DNA of 36,953 nt from NCBI GenBank assembly GCA_031276485.1, contig JAISMY010000009.1, positions 1 to 36,953 of the forward strand, read 5' to 3'. The translations under genes were made by a program, and so were the position numbers. How positions within the stretch are numbered: the first letter of the stretch is position 1; each line of letters starts with the position of its first letter. The notes under the pieces are model-generated. The model saw only the letters and a program-made list of their open reading frames with translations, ran no database searches and was not told the origin of the DNA. The stretch comes from Desulfovibrio sp. Its GTDB lineage: Bacteria > Desulfobacterota > Desulfovibrionia > Desulfovibrionales > Desulfovibrionaceae. Shown here one piece after another: positions 10,649 to 19,709 of the stretch.

Positions 10649-10782
10649 ATGACCGCCGTAGTTCCTCGACGGATCGTCCCGTCTCCTACAGCCTTTGCCG
10701 TTTTTCCGGGCCTTTCTCACACGGCGGGCGCCGGAAAGTATATACATAACGCAACCCTGTGTCCGGGTTACGATGTTTTCCC

Positions 10783-10867
10783 TGGTGGTGGGGGGTGGAT
10801 TCGAACCACCGAAGTCACTGACGACAGATTTACAGTCTGTTCCCTTTGGCCGCTCGGGAACCCCACC
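10783..10867 (-). tRNA. tRNA-Tyr (GTA anticodon)
   Basis: GGTGGGGTTCCCGAGCGGCCAAAGGGAACAGACTGTAAATCTGTCGTCAGTGACTTCGGTGGTTCGAATCCACCCCCCACCACCA with long variable arm. Confidence 0.97.
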
Positions 10868-10874
10868 GTCCATA

Positions 10875-10950
10875 TGGAGCCGGCGATGGGACTCGAACCC
10901 GCAACCTGCTGATTACAAATCAGCTGCTCTGCCAGTTGAGCTACGCCGGC
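10875..10950 (-). tRNA. tRNA-Thr (TGT anticodon)
   Basis: GCCGGCGTAGCTCAACTGGCAGAGCAGCTGATTTGTAATCAGCAGGTTGCGGGTTCGAGTCCCATCGCCGGCTCCA. Confidence 0.97.
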
Positions 10951-11122
10951 AATGAATCAGACTTACTTAGGCGCGCTTTCGGTAAAAAGCAAGCAAAAAA
11001 ATGCGCCGGGAAAAAAGAACGGACGGCGCATCGGGCCCGTTGCCGGGAACCGGGCGGCGACGGAGACCGCGCGGCGGGCGGGGATGAAATTTCTCCCGCG
11101 CGCGACGCCGCCTCGTTCCGGT

Positions 11123-12355
11123 TTATGACTTCAGCAGCAAATCCACAGCCTGCCTCATCTTCTCTATATCGACATAAAAATTCGAGTTTCTCTCGCCGGT
11201 GACGGATTTGTTACCCATGACAACGTGATGTTCGCAGTTCATGAACTGCGAGAGCGCGACATAGCTGCCTTCGACAAAACCGGGCGGGAAGATTTCCAAA
11301 AAACGCACGCCGGGTTTGCAGAACAGCAGGTTCGTCGCGGCCGCGCCGTGCGGGCAGACAACGGCGTCCGCATTGCGGGCAAGGCGTATTTTCATGTCCA
11401 CGGGATGCTCGGCGCAGAGGATTTTCCGAAAGCCGCATGCGCCGAGCAGGGCAAGCAGCTCGTCTTCATTTTCCACATCGCGGTTGCCTATATCTCCGCG
11501 TCCCAGGTACAGGCGTTTGGGCAGTTCATCCTCAAAATTCCCGCGCGGCACAAGGGCGGAAAGCTCCCTTACGGCGGACAGGGCCGGAACGCAGCACCTG
11601 TGGGGCGGTGCATTGACGACGCCGACGCTGCGGAACCGGTACAGGCGGTAGTCGGCAACCGTCAAAACGCGTTCCTTCGGCACGCCGAGCAGGGCAAAGG
11701 TTTCTGTCTGGTACGGAAAGTTGTCGTCCACGCAGAGCAGCTTGTTCCGCCACGCCGGACAGTGCAGCATGCGCCCGACCAGCTCCGCGAACCAGGTGTA
11801 ATAGCCGCCCGCATGCCATGTGTTCAGGGCGAGGGCGTCTTCATTGATGAAGACCGGCCTGCGCGTGCGGATATCCTTGTTGTTCCTGTAGAGGTCGTTG
11901 AACGCCGCCGGCGTGTCCGCGATAAAGCGGCGCTCGCGGTCGAGAGCGAAGGTTCTGAAACAGTGGCCGTCCGGAAAGGTATACTCGTACAATTCGGGGA
12001 TATGGGCTTCCGGCGCGTTGAAGCGGGCCGGCAGTTCCGAGTCGACGCTTTTGACGCGGAACGCGGGCGCATAGGACGGGCCGTGGACTACCGCGCGCGT
12101 TGCCGCTCCCTCGCGCAGCGCTTCGACCGCCGTGATGCGGACATCTTTGAGAACCTCCGGAAACAGCGCGGCGCGCAAGGTTTCTATGCAACGCCGCTGC
12201 AGGCGTTTGCCCGGCACGACGTTGCGGATCGTCTTGTGCAGAAATTCGTAGACGGCAACGCTGTCCATACCCGCATGACCGACCGCGTCCGCCGGCAGCG
12301 TCTGACCGTACTCCCGGCCCGCGCCCGCCGGCGGGATGTCCAAAAGTTTGCTCAC
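11123..12355 (-). CDS. Glycosyltransferase family 61-like (DUF563) protein
   Basis: C-terminal GT61/DUF563 features: KRLYLGRGDIGNRDVENEDELLALLGACGFRKI..ADAVVCPHGAAATNLLFCKPGVRFLEIF. The ORF-track start (12526) crosses a terminator hairpin; a GTG start (VSKLLDIPP) near 12355 with GGAG upstream is preferred but uncertain. Confidence 0.8.
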   Translation of the reverse strand: MSKLLDIPPAGAGREYGQTLPADAVGHAGMDSVAVYEFLHKTIRNVVPGKRLQRRCIETLRAALFPEVLKDVRITAVEALREGAATRAVVHGPSYAPAFRVKSVDSELPARFNAPEAHIPELYEYTFPDGHCFRTFALDRERRFIADTPAAFNDLYRNNKDIRTRRPVFINEDALALNTWHAGGYYTWFAELVGRMLHCPAWRNKLLCVDDNFPYQTETFALLGVPKERVLTVADYRLYRFRSVGVVNAPPHRCCVPALSAVRELSALVPRGNFEDELPKRLYLGRGDIGNRDVENEDELLALLGACGFRKILCAEHPVDMKIRLARNADAVVCPHGAAATNLLFCKPGVRFLEIFPPGFVEGSYVALSQFMNCEHHVVMGNKSVTGERNSNFYVDIEKMRQAVDLLLKS

Positions 12356-12424
12356 CGCGCTCCGCACCCCGATCTCCCTTTGCCCCCGCCTTGACCCGCC
12401 TGCCCCTCCGCCCGGCGCGGACAA

Positions 12425-12600
12425 GAAAAAAACCCTCGGTTGGGGGGAGCCGAGGGTTTTCATGTGAAGAAGACCTTCACATAATCCGGTAAAAGGAGGG
12501 ACCGGATTTTTGGGATAACCGAACATAACCTTAGGGGGGAAGGCCGACGCACGTTAGGGGGGAACGCTTGCCGCATTCGGTTGCTTATATTTATGCAAAG
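12425..12600 (-). ncRNA. Candidate C-rich multi-hairpin sRNA or attenuator leader upstream of the GT61 gene
   Basis: Minus strand: two TTCCCCCCTAA(C/G)G direct repeats, hairpin AATCCGGT-CCCTCCTTTT-ACCGGATT, hairpin GTGAAG-GTCTT-CTTCAC, then terminator AAAACCCTCGG-CTCCCCCCAA-CCGAGGGTTTT plus T-run. Confidence 0.5.
12429..12460 (-). terminator. Rho-independent terminator
   Basis: Perfect 11-bp stem AAAACCCTCGG/CCGAGGGTTTT followed by T7 on the minus strand. Confidence 0.85.
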
Positions 12601-12726
12601 GCTGTGCCGGCTCGGCATAGACGCTGTCCTTTCCAGGATTATCCATATATTACCGCGTAATACGTAATACTGACGCACCCGGCGTCCGGCCGCAGGCCGG
12701 CAACGACCGCTGCGTGTCCGCGCACA

Positions 12727-12765
12727 TATGAGCGTTTTCGCTCATAATGTGTTCATTTTCGCACA
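12727..12765. promoter_or_regulatory. Tandem palindromic operator-like sites
   Basis: TATGAGCGTTTTCGCTCATA (perfect 20-bp palindrome, 12727-12746) and TGTTCATTTTCGCACA (12750-12765); centres 21 bp apart. Confidence 0.5.
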
Positions 12766-12950
12766 CTGTTTCGAACCATAAAGGAATTTCTGCTGAGGGC
12801 GGGGGGCTGACCTTTCGCCCGGCGGGAAGAAGCCGGGGGTGGCGCCGGCCGGCACCGGATGTGGATTGAAACGCAAAGGGAAAAGCCTGCGGCAAAGAGG
12901 CGCGGCGCCCCCGAAAGAGCGCCGGGCCGCAAAAACGGGTCAACTGCCGG

Positions 12951-13967
12951 TTACAGACCTTTTTCGGCGATGAAACGCACAAGGTCGGCCACGCGGTTGG
13001 AATAGCCCCATTCGTTGTCGTACCAGGAAACCAGCTTGGCCGTCAGGGCATCGGCCATGGTGCAGTACTCCGCGTCCACAACGGAGGAATGCGTGTTGCC
13101 TTTGAAGTCCATGGACACAAGAGGCAGCTCGTTGTAGGCCATTATGCCCTTGAGCGGACCCTCGGCGGCCTCTTTCAGCACTTTGCGCAGCCCGTCGGTG
13201 TCGGCAGGTTTCTCAAGAACGGCCGTGAAGTCCACTATGGACACCGTCGGCGTGGGCACGCGCAGCGCGTAGCCGGAAAAACGCCCCTTCAGGGCCGGGA
13301 TGACCAGGGCTACAGCCCTGGCCGCGCCGGTGGACGTGGGAATGATGTTCAGCGCCGCCGCCCTGGCCCGGCGCAGATCCTTGTGCGGCAAATCCAGAAT
13401 GCGCTGGTCGTTGGTATACGAATGGACGGTACACATGACGCCGACTTTGATGCCGAAGGCCTTGTGCACGACATGCGCCACAGGCGCAAGGCAGTTCGTG
13501 GTGCAGGAGGCGTTGGAGATGATGTTGTGCTTTTTCGGGTCGTAGGCGTCCTGGTTGACGCCGAGTACGACGGTAATATCCTCGCCCTTGGCCGGGGCGG
13601 TGATGATGACCTTTTTCGCGCCGCAGGCGCGGTGCACCTCGGCGTCCGCAGCATTGGTGAACACGCCCGTGGATTCGACAACAACATCCACGCCCAGTTC
13701 ACCCCACGGCAATTTTTTAGGATCGCGCTCGGCCAGACTTCTCAACGTCCAGCCTCCCGCCTTCACTGTATCGCCGTCCACAACGGCGTCAAAGGGCGCG
13801 CGCCCGTAGCTGCTGTCGTACTCCAGAAGCTGAAAGTTGACGCGCGCGTCAAAAAGATCGTTGACGGCGACAACGTCGACCGCGTCAGCGTATTTTTCGT
13901 GCAAAGCCCGGAAAACCAGCCTGCCTATACGTCCGAAGCCGTTGACGGCAACGCGTGTTTTGCTCAT
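12951..13967 (-). CDS. gap: Type I glyceraldehyde-3-phosphate dehydrogenase
   Basis: [21 protein letters not shown]..., active site [35 protein letters not shown]. Confidence 0.98.
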   Translation of the reverse strand: MSKTRVAVNGFGRIGRLVFRALHEKYADAVDVVAVNDLFDARVNFQLLEYDSSYGRAPFDAVVDGDTVKAGGWTLRSLAERDPKKLPWGELGVDVVVESTGVFTNAADAEVHRACGAKKVIITAPAKGEDITVVLGVNQDAYDPKKHNIISNASCTTNCLAPVAHVVHKAFGIKVGVMCTVHSYTNDQRILDLPHKDLRRARAAALNIIPTSTGAARAVALVIPALKGRFSGYALRVPTPTVSIVDFTAVLEKPADTDGLRKVLKEAAEGPLKGIMAYNELPLVSMDFKGNTHSSVVDAEYCTMADALTAKLVSWYDNEWGYSNRVADLVRFIAEKGL

Positions 13968-14117
13968 GCGAAGGTCCTTACATGCCGGATGTTGCTGTAT
14001 GTAAGCTCCTCCTCCCTCCGGATTTGGAAAGAAAGAGCCGTAACAGTATAGAGCCGTTGCGCCGTAAAAGCAAAGATTTTTTTGTCCGCCTTACGCTTAC
14101 GCCGCCCCGGCTGTTGT

Positions 14118-14175
14118 TCGAAACCTCTCCTTTCAGTGAGATTCCCGCTTGACGCCCGGCAAAGCCCGGCATACC
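14118..14175 (-). repeat. REP-like dispersed repeat (partial copy)
   Basis: Minus: GGTATGCCGGGCTTTGCCGGGCGTCAAGCGGGAATCTCACTGAAAGGAGAGGTTTCG. Same family as 16999-17127, 27177-27245 and 33250-33372. Confidence 0.75.
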
Positions 14176-14231
14176 GTGACTGTGACGATAACATCCGCAA
14201 TACGCCGCACGGGCGTCCCCGGAGCCGGAGA

Positions 14232-14582
14232 ATGCAGCGCATGCTGGAAAAAATGGCGCAGAAACTCAACGAGTACGACGAAGCCTCGCTCATGCAGTTG
14301 TGGCAGCATTACGCCGCGACCGTGCAGGAGTTCGAGCCGAGCCGGCGCTGGGAAGAAGCCGCCCTCGCCCTCTGCCTCATCCAGGCCGTGCACTGGAAAA
14401 ACCAGCTCTTCAACTACAACCTGGCCTTGACGACCGAGCCGGCGGACGTGAACGACATGCCGCCCGTGCCCGACTTTGCGCTTTTGCATAAAAAACAGGG
14501 CGGAGAACAGGACGCCGGGGCCGAACCGCCCAAAGCCACGGTCCTGGCCTTCCCCCCCCGGCCGGAGCGCAAAAAAAACTGA
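14232..14582 (+). CDS. Conserved hypothetical protein
   Basis: MQRMLEKMAQKLNEYDEASLMQLWQHYAATVQEFEPSRRWEEAALALCLIQAVHWKNQLFNYNLA...; the upstream part of the ORF-track call overlaps a repeat. Confidence 0.6.
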   Translation: MQRMLEKMAQKLNEYDEASLMQLWQHYAATVQEFEPSRRWEEAALALCLIQAVHWKNQLFNYNLALTTEPADVNDMPPVPDFALLHKKQGGEQDAGAEPPKATVLAFPPRPERKKN

Positions 14583-14615
14583 CGCATGCAGGCAGCCCGC
14601 CGCACCAACGTCTGA

Positions 14616-14724
14616 TACCAAGTTGGCGGCAATAGGCAGTTATTTTATATAAATATGCCAAATTTATCAGTATAGTACGATGGATATTTCATCGAATTTA
14701 CACTGTATTGATTGCAACTTGGTA
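14616..14724. repeat. 109-bp MITE, IS630/Tc1-mariner type
   Basis: TACCAAGTTG...CAACTTGGTA terminal inverted repeats with TA ends. The right end reads TACCAAGTTGCAATCAA on the minus strand, 17 bp identical to the IS630 remnant end at 3309. Confidence 0.75.
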
Positions 14725-14794
14725 TGGGCAGACAAACGTCGCAAAACCGCGAAGGCTGCGCGCCGGCTGAAAAATCCCGCCGGATGAGGAGCGT

Positions 14795-16105
14795 ATGTCC
14801 AAGATCGTGATTATCGGCGCCCAGTGGGGCGACGAAGGCAAGGGTAAAATCGTGGACAGGCTGGCCCCGGACATGGACGCGGTCGTGCGCTTCCAGGGCG
14901 GGCACAACGCCGGCCATACGGTGTCCGCCGGCGGCAGGACTTACAAACTCAAACTCATCCCTTCCGGCATCCTCCACAAGAACAAAATCTGCCTTGTCGG
15001 CAACGGCGTGGTGCTGGATCCCCGAGAATTCTGCGGCGAAATGGACGCCCTAAGCGCCGAAGGGCTGGACCTCAGCCCGCGGCGCCTGAAAATTTCCCGC
15101 AAATGCCACCTGATATTGCCCTACCATCAGGCGCTCGACCAGGCCCGCGAGGCGTCCAAAGCCGGCGCCAGGATCGGCACCACCGGGCGCGGCATCGGCC
15201 CCTGCTACGAAGACAAGGCCGCGCGCGTCGGGATACGCGCCTGCGACCTTGAAGACTTCGACCTCCTGAGACGCAAGATTACAGAAACGCTCAAAGAAAA
15301 AAACACATTGCTTACCTCCCTGTACGGGCAAAAAAACCTTGATCCGGAAACGCTGATCGCCGAACTGAAACCCGTTGCCGCCCGCCTTGCGCCCTACCTG
15401 ACCGACGTTTCCGAAGAACTGTCCGCCGTTGAGTCCCGCGGGGGGAGCATCTTGTTTGAGGGCGCCCAGGGCGCGCACCTGGACATCGACCACGGCACCT
15501 ACCCCTATGTGACATCTTCCAGTACCGTGGCGGGCAACGCCGCAGCGGGCGCAGGCATCGCCCCCTCGCGCCTGCACAGAGTCATAGGCATCGCAAAAGC
15601 CTACACCACGCGCGTCGGCTCCGGAGCCTTTCCCACAGAACTGACCGGGGAAACAGGAAAATACATTCAGGAAAAAGGCGCGGAAGTCGGCACGGTCACC
15701 GGACGCAAACGGCGTTGCGGCTGGCTGGACGCCGTGATCCTGCGCGAAACCGTGCGCCTTTGCGGAGTGAACGACTTTGCGCTGACCAAGCTGGACGTGC
15801 TCTCCGGCCTGCCGGAAGTGAAAATATGCACGGAATACGTCTACCGCGGCCGGCGCATCAACTATCCTCCCCAGGCGGAAAACGGTCCGGCGGAAGTCGA
15901 ACCCGTCTACGAAAGCCTGCCCGGCTGGCAGGAAGACCTGAGCGCAGCGCGCGCCTTCTCCGATCTGCCGGAAGCGGCGCGCAACTTCGTCGCGCGTGTG
16001 GAAACGCTGACCGACGTGCCGGTAAGCATGATCTCCGTGGGAGCAAACCGTGAACAAACCGTCATGCGGCGCTCCGTTCCGCATCCGGCTCCGTCTGCCG
16101 TATGA
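14795..16105 (+). CDS. purA: Adenylosuccinate synthetase
   Basis: [42 protein letters not shown]..., [17 protein letters not shown]. Confidence 0.98.
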   Translation: MSKIVIIGAQWGDEGKGKIVDRLAPDMDAVVRFQGGHNAGHTVSAGGRTYKLKLIPSGILHKNKICLVGNGVVLDPREFCGEMDALSAEGLDLSPRRLKISRKCHLILPYHQALDQAREASKAGARIGTTGRGIGPCYEDKAARVGIRACDLEDFDLLRRKITETLKEKNTLLTSLYGQKNLDPETLIAELKPVAARLAPYLTDVSEELSAVESRGGSILFEGAQGAHLDIDHGTYPYVTSSSTVAGNAAAGAGIAPSRLHRVIGIAKAYTTRVGSGAFPTELTGETGKYIQEKGAEVGTVTGRKRRCGWLDAVILRETVRLCGVNDFALTKLDVLSGLPEVKICTEYVYRGRRINYPPQAENGPAEVEPVYESLPGWQEDLSAARAFSDLPEAARNFVARVETLTDVPVSMISVGANREQTVMRRSVPHPAPSAV

Positions 16106-16191
16106 ATCGAACGGGCTGCCGGAAAGCCCGGCCCTCCCTTGCCGGTAGGGCGCCTCCCCGATGTGAAAGCAGTTGGAGCATATAGGGATTT

Positions 16192-16944
16192 TTGATGAAT
16201 ACGGAGACGTTCGACAAAGGATCAACCCCGCCGGCAACCCGCGCCAGGCTGGGCAAGGACGAAGTCAACGCCCTGCCGCTTTTCCGCTACAGCGGCAAAA
16301 TCACCTTGGCCCGCACGGACGCCGATGTCCGGCACGCGCTCCCGCGCCTCGGCCGGGCCGCCGTACTCGGCTTTGATACGGAAACGCGGCCGAGCTTTTT
16401 CCGGGGCGTAAGCTATCTTCCTTCCCTCGTGCAACTCGCTCTCGAAGATGAAGTCTTCCTCTTCCACTTCAAATGGCGGTCTCTGGGACCAGACCTGCTG
16501 TCCATTTTCGAAAACCCCGCCGTCATCAAAACAGGCGTGGCCGTCCACGACGACATGCGCTTTCTGGGCGCCGTCCGCCCCTTCCGGCCCGCATCCGTCG
16601 TCGACCTCGGTGAAGTGGCCCGCCTGAACAACATAGAAAACAGAGGACTGCGCGGACTGGCCGCACTCTTCCTGGGCCTGCGTATCTCCAAAACAGAACA
16701 CTGCTCCAACTGGGGACACGGCGATCTCTCCCCCCGCCAGATCAGCTACGCCGCAACCGATGCCTGGATCAGCCGCGCCCTTTACCTCAAAATGCGTGAG
16801 GCTGGTCTGGACTTTTCCGGTGAAGAAAACCGCAAAGAACGTACCCTGCCGGACGACAACGAACGCCGCCGCCGCTTCAGGGCGCGCAGAATCGTTCGCG
16901 TCTCCCTCAGCGGAACCCGCACGCCGGAAAACCCCGAAACCTGA
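16192..16944 (+). CDS. 3'-5' exonuclease (RNase D-like, DEDDy)
   Basis: LGFDTETRPSFFRGVSYLPSLVQLA..., KTGVAVHDDMRFL, YAATDAWISRALY. Confidence 0.88.
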   Translation: MMNTETFDKGSTPPATRARLGKDEVNALPLFRYSGKITLARTDADVRHALPRLGRAAVLGFDTETRPSFFRGVSYLPSLVQLALEDEVFLFHFKWRSLGPDLLSIFENPAVIKTGVAVHDDMRFLGAVRPFRPASVVDLGEVARLNNIENRGLRGLAALFLGLRISKTEHCSNWGHGDLSPRQISYAATDAWISRALYLKMREAGLDFSGEENRKERTLPDDNERRRRFRARRIVRVSLSGTRTPENPET

Positions 16945-16998
16945 AAAATGTTTCAATCCACGGCCGACTCCATCCGCCGACCGACTCCGTCCCGGCAG

Positions 16999-17127
16999 AG
17001 AGGAGCCGGGTGGATTGCCCCCTCCCTGAAAGGAAGGGTTTACCGGGAAGGTAGGCCCGGCTTCGCCGGGCGTCAAGCGAGAATCTCCCTGAAGGGGGAG
17101 GTTGCAGACCATAAAGGAAATTTTGAT
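16999..17127 (+). repeat. REP-like dispersed repeat, long copy
   Basis: GGAGCCGGGTGGATTGCC..CCTGAAAGGAAGGGTTTACCGGGAAGGTAGGCCCGGCTTCGCCGGGCGTCAAGCGAGAATCTCCCTGAAGGGGGAGGTTGCAGACCATAAAGGAAATTTTGATGA. Confidence 0.8.
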
Positions 17128-17260
17128 GAGGGTCAAGGGGCATCATGCCCCTTGCGGGGTGCAGGGGCAGCGCCCCTGCCTGGGGGCGGGGGCAGCGCCC
17201 CGGCTTGGGGGCGGGGGCAGCGCCCCGGCCTGGGGGCGGGGGCAGCGCCCCTATCTGTGG
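17127..17260. repeat. GC-rich double-hairpin repeat with tandem ~25-bp amplification
   Basis: CAAGGGGCATCATGCCCCTTG, CGGGGT, GCAGGGGCAGCGCCCCTGC, followed by repeated GGGCGGGGGCAGCGCCCCGGCYTGG units. Confidence 0.8.
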
Positions 17261-17396
17261 GAGACATGCTGCCCGCCGCCGAAAAACAAAATGAGAATTA
17301 CCGCTGAAACGCCGGGGTTGTTGACCGCTCGGCGAAATTAGGTTAAGTATCAAGCACGTCCGCTCAATTACCTGAAATACCGGACGGAGGTGCATA

Positions 17397-17768
17397 GTGA
17401 GCAAGAAAATTCTTGTCGTGGACGACGAGCTCCACATCCGCATGCTGTACCGGGAAGAACTGGAAGGAGACGAGTATGCCGTCGCGCTGACGGACGGATT
17501 CACCCCGATTACGGAAGTTTTGGAAAACGAAAAACCGGACTTGGTTATTCTTGACATAAAACTGGAAGGCAACTCCTTGACCGGCTTGGATATACTACAG
17601 ATCATCCGGGCCGCGAACCCGCTCCTTCCGGTTATCCTGAGTACCTCTTACGACAGTTTTCAAAACGATCTCAAGTCTATTGCCGCCGATGCGTATGTCG
17701 TCAAATCCGTTGACCTTTCCATGCTCAAAGAGGCCATACGCCGGGTGACGGAGAAAAAAGGATCATGA
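17397..17768 (+). CDS. Single-domain response regulator (receiver only)
   Basis: MSKKILVVDDELHIRMLYREELEGDEYAV..DLVILDIKLEG..LPVILSTSYDSF..AYVVKSVDLSML; no output domain. Confidence 0.9.
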   Translation: MSKKILVVDDELHIRMLYREELEGDEYAVALTDGFTPITEVLENEKPDLVILDIKLEGNSLTGLDILQIIRAANPLLPVILSTSYDSFQNDLKSIAADAYVVKSVDLSMLKEAIRRVTEKKGS

Positions 17769-17931
17769 TGATGCCGGCGGCGCGTACCTCGTCAAACCCG
17801 CCGGTCTTTTCACCGCTTAAAGACGCCGCCCGCCGGATGCCGGCAAGATAAAGGCGCACAAGGACGCCGCCGGACGGGCGTTCCTGTGTCGGGAAAGCCC
17901 ACAGGACCGCCCGCCCTGCCCCGGATTCGTC

Positions 17932-18609
17932 ATGGTTCAGCATCTCAACACCGCGCTGCAACATTTGGCGACAGCCTTCGTGCCGGCCGTTCTGGGCATT
18001 ATGCTCCATGAAGTCGCGCACGGCTGGGCGGCGTACAAAATGGGCGACCCCACGGCCGAACGTTCCGGCTGGCTGACGCTGAACCCCTTAAAGCATATTG
18101 ATCCCCTGGGGCTCTGCGTGTTCGTTTTCACCGCGCTGGCCGCCCCGTTCACCATAGGCTGGGCCAAACCCGTACCCATACAGCCGCGGCTGTTCCGCAA
18201 TCCCCGCGCCGGGATGATCCTGGTGTCCCTGGCCGGCCCCCTGGCTAATTTCCTGACCGCCTGCCTGTGCGCCCTGGTAGTCAAGCTTGCGTTAAACCTG
18301 CTGACGGCCGATTTTCCAGGATCCGAGGCGCTGTTCTTTATTGCAGGGTCCGCGCGTGAAGGCATGTTCATCAATGTCGCCCTGGCCTGGTTCAATCTCA
18401 TGCCCGTTCCTCCCCTGGACGGCAGCCATATCCTGGCCGGGCTGCTGCCCGCCGCCGTTGCGCGCATGTACGCTTCCCTCGCCCGCTTAGGCATGGTTAT
18501 AGTCATTTTGCTGGTAGCGGCGGGTCTCCTGCGCCGGGTGCTTGTTCCCCTGATGATCGTGAGCATTGAGTTCATTGATGCGCTGTTCAACCTCGGACAA
18601 CGGATGTAG
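17932..18609 (+). CDS. Site-2 protease family protein (M50)
   Basis: IMLHEVAHGWAAYKMGDPTAERSGWLTLNPLKHIDPLG (HExxH) and NLMPVPPLDGSHIL. Confidence 0.93.
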   Translation: MVQHLNTALQHLATAFVPAVLGIMLHEVAHGWAAYKMGDPTAERSGWLTLNPLKHIDPLGLCVFVFTALAAPFTIGWAKPVPIQPRLFRNPRAGMILVSLAGPLANFLTACLCALVVKLALNLLTADFPGSEALFFIAGSAREGMFINVALAWFNLMPVPPLDGSHILAGLLPAAVARMYASLARLGMVIVILLVAAGLLRRVLVPLMIVSIEFIDALFNLGQRM

Positions 18610-18691
18610 CGCCGGGTCCGGAAGCAATGTAATTCCGCTGCCGAAGCAACCGTACCTGAGCGGTTGATTCGGAGGAAAACAAGGAGGCGGC

Positions 18692-19705
18692 ATGGCGCTT
18701 GATGCAGCCGGCATCAACAAGGATGCGGAAACGCGGACGCTTTCCGGCATGCGCCCCACCGGCGCGCTGCACATAGGCCACTACTTCGGCGCGGTGAAGA
18801 ACTGGCTGGAACTGCAGGCAAACATGCGCTGCTTTTTCTTTGTGGCGGACTGGCACGCCCTGACCAGCGAATACGAGGATCCCCGGCGCATAGGCGCCTT
18901 TATTCCGGAAATGGTCAAAGACTGGCTGGCAGCAGGACTTGACCCGGAACGCTGCGTAATCTTCCGACAGTCGGCAGTCAAGGAAACTGCGGAATTGTCG
19001 CTGATACTGTCCATGCTTACCCCTGTGAGCTGGCTGGAGCGCTGCCCGACTTACAAAGAACAGATACAGCAACTGAGCCACAAGGATTTGGGCACCTACG
19101 GCTTTCTGGGCTACCCGGTGCTGATGACGGCGGACATCATTATGTACCGGCCGCGCTGGGTTCCGGTCGGGCAGGATCAGTTGCCGCACCTTGAACTTTC
19201 ACGCGAAATCGCCCGCCGTTTCAACAACTTTTACGGATTGTTCTTCCCCGAGCCGGAAGCCCGCCTGACGACTCAGCCCAAATGCCCCGGGCTGGACGGA
19301 CGCAAGATGTCCAAAAGCTACAACAACGGCATCCTGTTGAGCGAGAGTATGGCCGAAATAAGCCCGAAAATCCGGGAAATGCTCACGGACACGGCCAGAA
19401 TGCGCCGCAGCGACCCCGGCAACCCGGAACGCTGTAATCTTTTCCCCTACCACGCGCTGTTGAGCGCTGCCGATACCCAGGCGGAAATCCGCGCGGGCTG
19501 CCTTTCGGCGTCCATGGGCTGCGTGGACTGCAAGGCTCTGCTGCTCAAAAGCCTGGAACGCTTTCTCGCCCCCATGCGTGAACGGCGCGCCCGCCTGGAC
19601 GCCCGGCCGGGCCTGGTTGAAGAAGTGCTCGCCGCCGGCAATGAAAAAGCCCGCGCCGAGGCCCGCAAAACTATGGAAGGCGTCCGTTCGCTTACCGGTT
19701 TCTGA
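18692..19705 (+). CDS. trpS: Tryptophan--tRNA ligase
   Basis: SGMRPTGALHIGHYFGAVKNW (HIGH), KMSKSYNNGILL (KMSKS). Confidence 0.97.
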   Translation: MALDAAGINKDAETRTLSGMRPTGALHIGHYFGAVKNWLELQANMRCFFFVADWHALTSEYEDPRRIGAFIPEMVKDWLAAGLDPERCVIFRQSAVKETAELSLILSMLTPVSWLERCPTYKEQIQQLSHKDLGTYGFLGYPVLMTADIIMYRPRWVPVGQDQLPHLELSREIARRFNNFYGLFFPEPEARLTTQPKCPGLDGRKMSKSYNNGILLSESMAEISPKIREMLTDTARMRRSDPGNPERCNLFPYHALLSAADTQAEIRAGCLSASMGCVDCKALLLKSLERFLAPMRERRARLDARPGLVEEVLAAGNEKARAEARKTMEGVRSLTGF

Positions 19706-19709
19706 TCCA

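Noticed and set aside
17127-17260. CRISPR-like array
   Set aside because: The units are ~25-bp palindromic GC repeats with no unique spacers and no cas genes in the window.
17102-17341. 79-aa ORF MQTIKEILMRVKGHH... across the GC-rich repeats
   Set aside because: Encoded entirely by palindromic repeats; a coding role is not supported.
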